Assembly (NCBI GenBank): GCA_037176885.1
Contig: JAWWNJ010000171.1
Location: 124,001-188,000 of the forward strand
Direction: 5' to 3'
Source of the DNA: Favolaschia claudopus
Taxonomy: Eukaryota > Basidiomycota > Agaricomycetes > Agaricales > Mycenaceae
Length of the DNA: 64,000 bases
Each line of letters starts with the position of its first letter. The stretch's first letter is position 1. A program made the translations under genes and the position numbers. Positions 33,407 to 43,871 of this stretch are shown one piece after another. The notes under the pieces were generated by a model, which did no database searches, had not been told where the DNA came from, and was given only the letters and a program-made list of their open reading frames with translations.

Positions 33407-35494
33407 ATGGGTGCCCTTCGCATTTTCACCTTGGCTGTGGCAATTTGCTTCCTCATCAACACTCCGGCCGCTGTTTTACTTGTTCCTTTACCTCGGTCGA
33501 TTGGATCCGCGACGACAACAACGGCTGCGACTTGTTCATCTCCACCCGAGCAGATTTTCCACCAATTGATTGACCACAGTGATGCCTCCGAAGGATCCAC
33601 GTTCGGCCAGAGGGTGCAAGTCAATACTACCTTTTACAAGGCGGGAGGTCCGCTTTTTATCTTGTGGGCTCTATTTGTTTCATTTCTCAATACCAAAAAC
33701 TCAATTGGAATCACTCTAGACAGGGCGATGAATCGACCGATATGACCTGTTCGGTCAGTTTAATTACATCACGGCGCGGTTTTTCTGCTTTAGTTGACTC
33801 TCTGATACGAATACAGGAGTTTATGGAATTCTCTCAATGGGCACCGGAATTCAACGCAGCGACGATGGTCATCGAACATCGCTACTTCGGACAAAGCAGA
33901 CCCTTCGGAAACAATTCCTACACAAATGACAATATGCGTTTCCTGACTCTCGACAACGTCATGTCCGATACCGTAGCGGTAGTTAATTGGTGGCGCAACA
34001 ACCTCGCCGACGGCGCAGGAAAAGACGCGCCTGTGATTGTTTTTGGAGGTGATTTTTCCTTCAAATTCGCTTTAAAATTTCTACTTAGCGGATAACGCTG
34101 GGCCTTAGGCTCGTATGCCGGCTCGATAGCTACCATTCTCCGCATCAATTACCCACAGACCTTTTTCGGCGCCCTTGCTTCTGCACCGCCGCTTCGCACA
34201 TTCTTGCCGGTGACGGATGATCCCGACAGGTTTAATCGCTATAATCTGGTAGCTTGATTAATCTTGTTCGAATAGTTTGGCTGTTTCTAATCGCCAAAAA
34301 CCTCAGGTCACGCAATTTTGGATGGACCATGCTCCAGAAGCTGCAGCCAAAGTTCGCGCCGGATTCCAAGAACTCGAAGACATCCTGGATGCGGGTGAGT
34401 GAAATGATATGACCTCTATTCTTCGGAATATCGTGGCGGAATCCCGATTAATCGCTTACCACTCTTCAGGCAGTTACACTGAAATTCCCAGTATCTTCGC
34501 TGTTTGCACTACTCCAAAGGAGGAAGACCGCGACGAGTTCCTCCGCAGCTTGGCTGCCATCTACAGCCTGGTTCTTCAGGCGAATACCGCATATTTGGGA
34601 CCACTATTCAATCTTACCGGCTTTGTATGTCCATTCAACTCTCATGCCGAATCGATAAATGAGAGCTTAACTTTACTAGCCCTTCGACGCCATTGCGAGC
34701 CGTACGCTCGCTGCATCATCCCCACTCGCAGCTGTAAACGAACATTCAATGCTCTGTGTTACTCCTCCATCGCGAGCAACGGATGTTTCGATTGGACCAA
34801 CCAATGCAGCGATTCGGTCGGGGCGGAGCTCGTTCCGTTGAATTATCTCAGGGTTCGTTCATACTCTCCTTCATAGTATGTTTGTTGAAACGATTGATTC
34901 TCGCGATCTAGTGCAGCTACATGAACTACGACTACGGCGACGTAGCACCTGGGTCAATGTTTGGCCCCACTGTGCCGTATGATTCGACAGAGTATTGTCA
35001 GAAGACCTTCGGAATCACGCCGCCGACAAAGGAAGAATTGTTCGCGAAATATCATTTTGACGAAGCGACGATTCGGCAGACGACGCGGGTGATTTACAGT
35101 CAAGGTGGATCGGTGAGCATTGCATCTGGGCTACTGGATGCTGAGTATCTGCTAATTGTACTATTTATTCAGGATCCGTTAGAGGTATGGGTGAGTGGTA
35201 GACTTATTTCGAGGCTCACTCTAAATCTGGTTGATGTGCTAATCGATCATTCGACGAGGTCCTGATCAATCATGGTTCCCAATTGCCTCAACGGACCCAA
35301 TGCATCGCGGTATCTCTATTGCGATTACGCTGCGCATACGCAGGACTTGATATTGTCCTTTCCGGGGAACGATGACCCCTCTCTTCTTCGGGTTCGCTTT
35401 TTTTCTACTGTTCAAAGTCTGTTACCAATTGAACCTCTAGATGCGCGATCAAGAAAAGAATATTATCAAGGGCTGGTTGAAGGCTGCGAGTTAA
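33407..35494 (+). pseudogene. S28-family serine carboxypeptidase, frameshifted
   Basis: Secreted Pro-Xaa carboxypeptidase-type enzyme that would trim peptides extracellularly or in the vacuole. ATG 33407 opens a hydrophobic signal peptide ('MGALRIFTLAVAICFLI'). Exons: 33407-33663, 33720-33753, 33817-34048, 34109-34248, 34307-34394, 34470-34624, 34680-34852, 34912-35112, then short exons to the TAA at 35492. Family motifs: 'MVIEHRYFGQSRPFGN', the nucleophile 'GGSYAGSIATIL' across the exon 3/4 junction, 'LASAPPLRTFLPV', 'SYMNYDYGD', the Asp segment 'YSQGGSDPLE' and the His segment 'AAHTQDL'. The end 'KNIIKGWLKAAS' fits the family. Exon 7 is 1 nt short for phase, with a shift near 34742 between 'SPLAAVNE' and 'TFNALCYSSIAS'; a second shift is likely near 35298. 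All three catalytic residues survive. It is a pseudogene or an assembly artefact. Confidence 0.75.
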
Positions 35495-36799
35495 GCATCG
35501 TATCATACGCTGGGTCATGGTTATGATGCAGACGTATTTCTCTTCAAGTACTAAATCCAATTCAAATCTGTGATGCCTCGCCGTATCCCTCCGACAAGGG
35601 CTCTAGTTTGTATTCTCACTCGATCGTTGAACGGTCCCCGCTCAATCTTGACCTCCGTCTTCAATTTGTTCCGCTACAGTAACTCGTCCCTGACGGTGCT
35701 AAATCTATCTGCATCACTACCTCACGGTCATCGGGCTTCAATGCTCATCGTGACGCTTGGCATCTACAGTTGGTCCGCGGATGATCTACAGATGATCTTT
35801 GGATGGGAGGATTGCAATATTGGCGCTTGATTGACGCGGGCTGCTATCAAGCTGCTATACTTAAGATAATCTCTCACTGACAATGTAGGTCATTGATTCT
35901 GGAAGAAGAGATGGTTGTCCAACGATTATCTCACTGTACTAGGTATGCCTACCGGATTTACCTACTCATGTACTCATCTAAGGATTCTCTTTGCGTGACA
36001 TGAAGCCCAAAGATATTCACTTTGATTATTCGGCTCTCAACAAGTCCTGTAACTGCAACTTTCTTTGACTTGGAAACCTACCGAGAAACCCCCATATGCA
36101 TCTGATGAGGCTCTTAAACCATGGGGCCTTGAAGCTGAATTTTATTGTATCATTTTCCGAGTCCGAGACTCATATTCCGAATTCGTATATGATTTATTTC
36201 CTCGTGCCAAACAATAACCGCACAGTACGATAGGTTTAAAGTTCGATATAGGTTAAGAATTCGTCCAATCTAGTGACTTTAGTGAATCATTGTAACCCGC
36301 CAGTTCTCGAACCTATCTTCAGAGTCACCTATCGTCGCGCATTCTGATAGGAAATGCGCCTCAGGCCGCAGTTATGTCTCATTTCAGATTCGACTCGAAT
36401 TAATTACTAGTGTCTCGTATAGTTACCTGACAGCCTGAATTGGCGAGCAAAATCCTTGGAGCTGGAAACACGGTCACTAATATTATATTTATTACCGACT
36501 GCCCAGGCGTCACAAAGGCCCTGACGGTGCAGAGCCTATAAATAATAACCTTGATAGCTCAGCTCTTACCGCCTGACACAGCGTGTTTATACAGAAGCGT
36601 TTTAGTGAGGCGATTGCGCCACGTTCCACATAAGGGCCGGTGGGATGAAAAGACTTCAAAAGAACGCCGTGGGATTCGAAATTTGAGAGAAAAGAGGAGT
36701 GGTGGGATTCCTAATAAGGAGCCGTGGGATTCCAGGAAAATGAATGTCCTTTAAATGCTGCAACATGCGTGGTTTCCTACCATTCCACCCTGCGTCCCA
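35495..36799. other. no gene seen
   Basis: Intergenic. A TATAAATA box-like sequence lies at 36536-36543, about 260 bp before the G3 start. The last 50 bp closely match the G4 upstream region. Confidence 0.4.
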
Positions 36800-37616
36800 A
36801 TGACCCTCTCATGCGATTCATCCTCAGGGTCGCCTCGGTAGCCTCGCTGTCGACGAAAAAAGTCGTGATGTAGCTGCCCCAGACGACATTCCTGGCGCTG
36901 GTCTCTTCAGGCCTGAGCTGAATCACCTCCCACACCTCTACGGATTTGAAATCAACAATTTCTGCCAGCCCAATCACCAGCTGGAGGCTGATTACGCGCT
37001 CGATTCAGAGTCGTCGAGGGTGAACACGGCGTTGTGCGTGAAGAATCCCTGTTCCCGATAAGATGTGCCACTAAGTTTCGATACATTAGGATTCCCCAAG
37101 ATCCTTTGTCAGCCCTCGACGATATCCGCAGCAGCGAATATAATTTGCAGCATATCCCCATCACCAACACCCCCCCACCAGGCTATCCTCACCCGATCGC
37201 GACCGAGCATATGCTCTCTGGAATGGTCCCTGCGCCCGAGCCAACAGCGTACAACAGCTCATATATCCCTGCCAATCCCACCGACCCTGGCCTTGAGCCA
37301 ACCGACGCACCACACCACCAGTTCTGCGCGCTTTTGATCGAGAGAAACATTAATCCCTACGACTTCATCTCGTTCATGCTTGCGCATCGCCACCTCGATG
37401 CGGACCGACTCCGCGCACTACTATCCGGTCTCGCGGGGCGGACGCGTTCCCTCTCGCCGCCATCGCGCGATCCCCCGCGAAGCCCGTATATGTTCTGAAT
37501 GTGGCACGAAGGAAACAAAGCAATGGCGCCACGATCCAAGCACGAAGGCTGACCTTTGCAACCCCTGCGGCCAACACGCCTATCGAACACGCATGGGTGG
37601 ATCCAATTCTGCATAG
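36800..37616 (+). pseudogene. GATA-type zinc-finger protein G3, probably defective copy of G4
   Basis: Nearest relative of G4. The conserved ATG (36800) is followed by a net 2-nt deletion relative to G4, so the frame stops at about 36841. The correct frame resumes from 'DEKSRDVAAPDD' to 'SSRVNTAL', followed by a GTGCGT donor and, after an acceptor near 37090, 'IPQDPLSALDDI'. The shared module is perfect ('HHQFCALLIERNINPYDF', 'LDADRLRALL'). Between module and finger there is one extra base relative to G4. Either this is a second frameshift, or a 55-nt intron (37428-37482) is used, which would keep frame. The finger 'CSECGTKETKQWRHDP...CNPCGQHAYRTRM' is intact. An alternative start downstream could rescue a shorter protein, so pseudogene status is probable rather than certain. 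Confidence 0.65.
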
Positions 37617-38364
37617 AATAGATCAACGGGCTCTCGGAAGAATTGTAACATTTTCTTACTTGCATATGTACATCTTTCCGGTAAGATGAGGAGAGCGGAA
37701 ATGCGGACAAGCTGTTACATTTCGTGCAATATTAAGTCTCCAACAACATACAGTATTTTCTGTCTTCTTTCTACTCGTCTTTTTCGTCTTCATTCAGAAG
37801 ACGGAAGTCGGATGAGTGATGTAGATCGAGCGCAGGGAGTCTTGACGGGCAATCAGAACCGAATGTGACCAGTACAGGTACGAACGGGGAACCTACCACA
37901 GTCCTCACTGTCCCCTTTCAAGTTAAATCACCTCCTCCATGAATGTATGAAGAACTATGCCACGCTCGACATCTCTCCGTCAAAGGTGAGGTACTCAGCT
38001 CATCCCCTCCACTGATACCACGACCTGATGAGCACTCTCTTCCTCTCCACAGCACATCCAGAAACCCCGGAATCATGTCGTGCGGTAGAAACGCTCATAT
38101 ACCCCGCTCGCCTTCTGTTTCCCGAGGGAAAAGACCTCCAGCATGGTATCAACGACCACGTCGGCACAGTCCTAGTCTTCTACACACAGCGGCGCCACCG
38201 ACGGTACAAGCACCTCTGAATTCACCCCACCTCGCTGTGTTCTGCCCAACGCTTCCTCCCATCCACGATCTGCCTTAACCCAACGCCGAAAGTCCCCTTC
38301 CAGCGCAAATGGAAAGGAAGAAAGCCAAAGAAGAAGAAATAAACGGGGCGACATGAAAACGCAC
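37617..38364. other. no confident gene
   Basis: A 63-codon plus frame (38028-38219) includes 'ETLIYPARLLFPEGKDL', which could be an orphan exon, but I recognise nothing. The rest is the 3' flank of G3. Confidence 0.25.
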
Positions 38365-38770
38365 CTTAATCTCGACCCCCGGAACGGGCTGCCCCACGAA
38401 ATCGTACCGAGAGATTCCAGCCAGCAGGATGGCGACCACGCCAGGGATTCCTTCACGCCGTAGCCTAAGTGAGCGGGGGTCAGTGAATCTTCGGACGGAA
38501 GAAGGCGAATGAGCCCCGGCAATAACCCGTCTCGCGCGAGATGGCGGAGGATCGCGGCGCCGCTGGATTTGGAGAGGGGGGTTATGCGAACCGCGACCGA
38601 AGCAAGCGGGAATTGAGGCCAAAAAAGACGACAAGTACTTGCCTCTTCTCCACCTGCTCGGCCGACCTTTTCTTCGCCCTCCAGCGCCTTCTTCAGTCAC
38701 CGCACATCTGGCGTCGAAGGGCGCCGTAGTACCATGTGCGGTTAGCGTACGTCGCAATATTCGTCGGTAG
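38365..38770 (-). pseudogene. decayed acyl-CoA synthetase fragment
   Basis: Shuffled remnant of a gene like the one at 6.2-11.0 kb. Read on the minus strand, 'LPTNIATYANRTWYYGA' matches the enzyme's N-terminus ('MPTNITTRTNRPGYYGA') with the ATG lost. It is followed directly by a piece resembling the region before the A5 motif ('SSGAAILRHLARD', compare 'MSGGAAISRETQE') and then 'ISRYDFVGQPVPGVEIK', matching 'FRYDTVGLPVPSVEIK', which ends at the same exon border with a GTGCGT donor. The ATP-binding P-loop region is missing. It cannot encode an enzyme. Confidence 0.75.
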
Positions 38771-39117
38771 CTGTTCGTTAGCGTCGTCAAGGCGGCAGCG
38801 GAGAGCCGTGGATGGAGGTGGAAGAAGAGGAGGTGTGTCACCAAACTCCTCAAATATGTGCAAATAAATAAAACCCAAATAGTGCCGTAAGCGCTCCTTC
38901 CACCTAGTTTCCTCAGCTTTCCATCAGGGCGGGTTGCGAGTTGACAGTCGGCCGCAAACAAAATGCGATATTGACACGTGTTTAGCGTCGATCCCAACGG
39001 GGAAATTGGCGCGATTCTCAGACGATATACACCAAATATACACCGGCCTCATGTATGAAGAAGGTTCATAAAATGCCGCTGCATGCGTAGTGCTCTACCA
39101 TTCCACCGTGCACCCCA

Positions 39118-39960
39118 ATGTCCACTCCTCATGCGATTCATCCTGGGGCTCACCTCCGTAGCGTCCCTCTCGACGAAAATCGGGATGTTGCTTCCCTAAA
39201 TGACGTCAACGACGTTGGGCTCTTCGCCTCCGAGCAGAATCACCCCCTCCACATCTACGAATTCGGGATCAACGATCTTTCCCAGACCAATCATCAGCTC
39301 GAAGCCAATTACGCGTTGAACTCCGAGTCATCGAGCGTGAATACGGCGCTGTGCGTGTAAAGTTTTTATTCTTGATCAAATCGGCAACTTACATGCGATA
39401 TATCAGGGCTCCCCAAATCCCTTGGTCGTCCCTCGACAATATTATTATTCAATATACACAGCAGTGGATATAGTTCGCAGCATATCCCCATCTCCCACCA
39501 GCCGGCGGCGCAAGAGCAGGGCATGAACCCAGCCTCTCTTCACGCAACACCGACCGAACATATGCTGACTGGGATGATACCTGCGCCGGGGCTAGCAGAG
39601 AGTCAGTACAACTCGGACTCATATATCCCCGTCGAACCCATCATCCCTGGCTTTGAGCCTACCAACGCACCCCACCACCAGTTTTGCGCCCTTTTAATCG
39701 AGAGAAACATCAACCCCTACGACTTCATCTCGTTCATGCTTGCGCATCGCCACCTCGATGCGAATCGGCTGCGCGAAATACTATCCGGTCTGGCGGAGCA
39801 ACGTGTACCCTCTCGCCGCCGTCGCGCGATCCGTCGTGAAGCCCGTATATGTTCGAAATGCGGGACAAAGGAAACAAAGCAATGGCGCCGCGATCCTGAC
39901 ACGAAGGCTGACCTTTGCAACCCTTGTGGCCAACACGCTTATCGAACACGGATGGATTGA
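39118..39960 (+). CDS. GATA-type zinc-finger protein G4
   Basis: Probable transcription factor and the best preserved of the array. Exons 39118-39350 and 39462-39960 are joined by a 111-nt intron whose GTGCGT donor is at the same protein position as in G3. Choosing the later acceptor avoids a stop and keeps phase, giving 243 aa. Residues 1-78 are acidic/Asn-rich ('GLFASEQNHPLHIYEF'). The shared module ('HHQFCALLIERNINPYDF', 'LDANRLREIL') starts near residue 145. A basic patch ('SRRRRAIRREAR') then leads into the finger 'CSKC...CNPC' with 'TKQWRRDP'. The protein ends 10 residues after the last cysteine. It is convergent with X-B downstream. Its upstream 50 bp are nearly identical to those of G3, so the pair is a recent tandem duplicate. 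Confidence 0.85.
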
Positions 39961-41280
39961 TTCAACTCTGGATATAATCAATCGAGATGTTTGAGAAGAA
40001 TCGTAATATTTTCTTACTGGCATGCACATGTATAGGTCTCTCTTCGTTTTTCAGGACCGTCGTGTTGGATCTGTGTCAATAAAAGTTGTTCTCTGATCAT
40101 ATCATCGAAAGATACCTTCATGATCAAGCTGGCTCGCAAAACGAAGAATTTTGCCGTAAATTTTTGTTCGGATCGACATGAGGAGGGTATTGACTCAACA
40201 ATTGCGAAGGAACAAAGAATACAGAGATGGAGATACGATGAGCTCATTCCCCTCATCGAGTATCTGAAGATCGGAGCGGGCGGATTCGTCGAAACTGCAC
40301 TGCGCTGGATGCCGAGCGTGACGAGGAAGGCAGCGAGATGAAACTTTTGACAAGAGCGCCGATAGGTGGGGATGATAACGCCCACGAAACGACATCGTCA
40401 ACGCAGCGAATCCCGCTGAAAGGATAAGAGAACGATGGCGTGGAGCCTGAAACAGCTGGGCGAGTCAGAACAGGAATTTGACAAGAATGAATCAAAGCAC
40501 ACGAAAACTCACCACGAAAGCAAAGACTCAAACGTTTGCAACGGCGTGAATCACCCACCCTCCCATGGCAAAAGTCTACCCCTCGGCCACGTCACTATCC
40601 CTCTACCCCATCTCGCCCGATCAGCCCGCGTCCGTACCGCACCGTACAGTCAGCAGCTGGACCCCTGGCCTCACATCCACCTCTGCCGGGCGCGCGCGCT
40701 CGATGAAACCGATTCCTTAGGGCTTCGAACCAAAGTCAACGCCGAGGATAACATCGACCCCATCCATGCCTAACCGTAGAACGAAGACGAAAGACTACAC
40801 GCGTAGTACTTATCGATATATCGGTGGCGGGTGGAAGTGAGCGCTAGTATTATGGAGGACCCAGCGCGAGGAATGGGGGCTCGGAGCGGAGCGTCACAGC
40901 GCCGAGAACGAAGAGAGTTGCGGGCGAGAGCCAGTCTGCAGCACAAAAGCGAATTAGCAGGAATTAGCGATGGGCAACGGCCGACGGCCGTCGGCGAGAT
41001 GGGTTAAAAGACAGAGTCAAGAGTTTGTCGGCAAAAAGTACGCGAGACCCTCGTCTTGGGCCGCTGTGAGCGACGGGCGCTGGGCCGGAAAGAAGAGAGG
41101 GTGGGGTGGGGAAGATGATCGTGGGGAGGAGCAAAATTGAAAATGATGCGATATGCGTGGCATGTTTGGTGGGACCGATCAATGTCGTAATGATGCGCCG
41201 TATCCTTTTCTTCGACTCCCACCACCTCTGACATCTACGGCCTCGACGTGAGCGGCTGCATAGTTTCTAAGGCCTGTTTT
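39961..41280 (-). CDS. uncharacterised family X, copy B (probably degraded)
   Basis: Hom­ologous in order to X-A and X-D. Segments on the minus strand are 'VEAVDVRGGGSRRKGYGASL' (about 41265-41195), 'LSPATLFVLGAVTL' (about 40930-40890), 'FVLRLGMDGVDVILGVDFGS' (about 40795-40735), an exon ending at a GTGAGT donor near 40512, and 'SFDESARSDLQILDEGNELI' (about 40300-40240). These are in different frames, and the long exon corresponding to 28.6 kb in copy A is not readable. The copy is therefore probably non-functional or spliced in a way I cannot see. It is convergent with G4. Function unknown. Confidence 0.35.
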
Positions 41281-41995
41281 CTTGTTGGCTTTGACTCTCC
41301 TTGATCTCCTTCTGTCTTTGGCTGTCATCGATCTACGTCTACGATTCCAAAAAAAAAAGAAACTTTCCAAAGGAACCGACATCGTCGGAGACGTGCTCAA
41401 TCAAGGGATTCAGTGGAAAAGTAAGAACCTTGCTGGCCGAATGAGACGAACAGTAAGCGACGAGCTGTTCCATTCAAATTGTTGGGGATATGTTGCAGAC
41501 CACTTCCGATCCATTAACGTCGGAGGCCACTCAGCCGCTGGGTTTTGCCTCCGTTAGGCTCCGGTTTGACTGAAGTAATACTGAAGTCCGATTCGGAATC
41601 CTACTCTTGTCCTCCGTGGACGGAAAGTTCCGGCGTCTAACACCTGTACTTAAAGATGCTGTTTTTTATCGGGTTTTCAGCATCCCCTCCTTCTCACCAA
41701 GGTGGACCCACAATGGTGAGCGAAGTTTGCAGCCCCCGCTATGCCATTGCCACCTTACTCAAAGTACCCAGTCTCAAGGCCCTCTCCTTTCATGCCCCGA
41801 TTCGTGGTCCCGCTGCCAGTTTGAAGACACAGAGGCCGGTGCATTTGATTCGCTCGGAAATGGTTGGTCTCCTATTGTATAAAGTCTCGTTACATCTAAT
41901 TATCGGAGCCGTGCCGAAAAGAAAGCCTTTTTCCTGCACAACTCGTAAATCACGCCCCGCATCCCGAAGCTGCGCCTTTTGACAACACTCCGCGA
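41281..41995. other. G5 upstream region
   Basis: An A-run sits at 41350-41360. A frame at 41607-41882 shows no domain. 'TATAAAG' at 41877-41883 is a possible TATA element about 115 bp before the G5 ATG. Confidence 0.35.
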
Positions 41996-42619
41996 ATGCA
42001 CTACTTCAGTCCTGACCTTGTCAGACATCGATTCGCAGCAACATACGACGAATGTACCGGTATTGCGCCCCTGATCCATTACTTAGAAGGCTTCGCATCT
42101 CCCGCTCCTCCCTCGATGAACACAAACGGCGTTAGCGTTTGTTTAATCACCCTGTACTCGTTTCTCACCACTTCACAGGTTTTAAATTCCTTCCTTCCTC
42201 TCCCCCGATCTCCAAGGATGCACTTCCACGCTGAACCAGAATTAAACTCAGGACCCATTCAACACTCCAATGACGTCCTATTCAATCCGACCGCGGATAA
42301 GTCCACCCCCACAGACCTTCGCTATACACAATTCAGCGCACATCTCAGACAAACGATGTCCCAGTCCAACATCGACCCCCACACTCTCATCGCGTCCATG
42401 CTCGCGCAGGGTCATCTCGACGCCTCTCGCCTCCAACTAATTTTACTACCTCAGGGAAACATTGGCGGATCTCGCCGCGACCGCACCACAAATTCGAAAG
42501 CGCGTATCTGCTTCGAATGCGGGGGTAGCGAGACAGCGCAGTGGCGAAGGCATCCCGAGACAAAGGTTTTGCTGTGCAATTCTTGCGGGCAGAAGGCGTA
42601 CCGAACGCGGATGCTTTGA
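41996..42619 (+). CDS. GATA-type zinc-finger protein G5
   Basis: Probable transcription factor. The frame is open from ATG 41996 to the TGA at 42617 (207 aa). A 48-nt GT-AG segment (42131-42178) is in frame and looks like a real intron, because its removal deletes a hydrophobic stretch ('CLITLYSFLTTSQ') atypical of the family; the spliced product is 191 aa. The shared module is present ('YTQFSAHLRQTMSQSNIDP', 'LDASRLQLIL'), then a basic region and the finger 'CFECGGSETAQWRRHP...CNSCGQKAYRTRML', ending three residues later. It is convergent with X-C. Zinc ligands are complete. Confidence 0.85.
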   Translation: MHYFSPDLVRHRFAATYDECTGIAPLIHYLEGFASPAPPSMNTNGVSVCLITLYSFLTTSQVLNSFLPLPRSPRMHFHAEPELNSGPIQHSNDVLFNPTADKSTPTDLRYTQFSAHLRQTMSQSNIDPHTLIASMLAQGHLDASRLQLILLPQGNIGGSRRDRTTNSKARICFECGGSETAQWRRHPETKVLLCNSCGQKAYRTRML

Positions 42620-42919
42620 TCATTTGTAGCTGGAGCTTTTCTTATTTGTTTTCATCGTGTACAGGTGTAGAACTGCGAACAAGGAATCGATCGATATATG
42701 TTTTTGGGCAAGAACGACTTACCTGGCTTGACGTATGCTTGTTATACATGAGTCGAGAGGGGATTTAGAGTTTGAGATCCAAAGCTTACGAGCTCTGAAG
42801 GTGAGCTGTTGAATATGAATGCATTCACCTGGGGTGTTAGGCACCGGCGATATTAACGAAGGGAATCGAGGAAAAATTAATTATCTTCTGGGATGTATCC
42901 CCATGGTCAGTGGGGGTAT

Positions 42920-43673
42920 CAGTCTTTCGTTGTGCGCTTGGGCATTAGGTGGAGCTCTGAAGAGGCAGAGGTACGCCCTGTAATGGTTAGATTAAGAACG
43001 CTCACGAGGACGTAGAAAGGAATGCGTATCGAGACGGAGACATGAGCTCTGAGCCATGGTTGAGTATCAGAGGGTCGGAGCCCGTGGATTCGGCGTGAGT
43101 TGGTGAGCTTCGACTCTACCACGCACGACCAGCTTGGCGGGGAGGGCGGATGGAATTTGGACGGGACGAGAAACGAGACGGCGGCAGGCCGGGACGGGAT
43201 CGTCCCGACTGAGTACAGGTACAACAATGACATTGCAAACGCCTTAGCAAATTCTACCAGACGGGTATGAGATCGATGTCTAAAACAATGAAGGTATGAC
43301 TCAGACGATGCAGCAAAAGTGAATTAGGCACAAGAATACTCACCGCGGGAGGCAAGACGTCTTCCTTCGACGTTCATCGACGCCTCCCACCCGGCTCCCG
43401 ATTCTCCGCCTCCACTTCGTCACGCATCCATCCACTCCACCTCGCGCACTCTTCCCCATGCCCATTCATCGGTCCACATCCCGGCCCTAGCCCCATGACC
43501 TCACATAGACCTTTGCGCCGCATACCCGCAGAATCAAGACGAAAGACTTGCTGTCCGACAGGCGGGCGAGTGAGTGTCGTGGAAAGGTGAAAGGAGAGAG
43601 TGGGTGTGCATGCCGCGGTGACGGGGCGGGGCCAAGGGCGTATGACGTAAGATGCGGAAAGGAAATTCAAGGA
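42920..43673 (-). pseudogene. uncharacterised family X, copy C
   Basis: Closest to X-D at DNA level. The two share a donor block ('cgcggtgagtattc.tg', around 43340), the block with 'ggagccgggtgg' and the block 'gagctcatgtctccgtctcg'. Minus-strand frames include 'RPPVGQQVFRLDSAGM', 'VIVVPVLSRDDPVPAC' and 'LPAKLVVRGRV', which correspond to the beta-rich part of X-A, but several stops interrupt. A GTGAGC donor at about 43004 and an acceptor at about 42977 are visible. It is probably a degraded copy. Its 5' end shares the GTCACATG motif with X-A. Confidence 0.35.
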
Positions 43674-43689
43674 ACACGGTCACATGATG
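43674..43689. promoter_or_regulatory. E-box-like motif upstream of X-C
   Basis: Identical 16-bp block to 30176-30191 upstream of X-A, with core GTCACATG (Cbf1-type RTCACRTG consensus). Both copies lie at the 5' end of an X unit in the same orientation, which argues for an inherited promoter element. Confidence 0.35.
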
Positions 43690-43871
43690 CCCTATCTGGC
43701 ACTGACTCTCACTGACTGCCCATCGGCTATCATCAACTCGGAAGCCGGTCCTAAGTCCTTTGCACCGGACTGCTAGTTGAATTTGCAGTCATCGAAATGA
43801 GGCGGAGGTTATTTAAGTAGGCGTTGACGACGAACGCTTCCTACTTCTGTACGTCGTGAACGTGAACGTGG

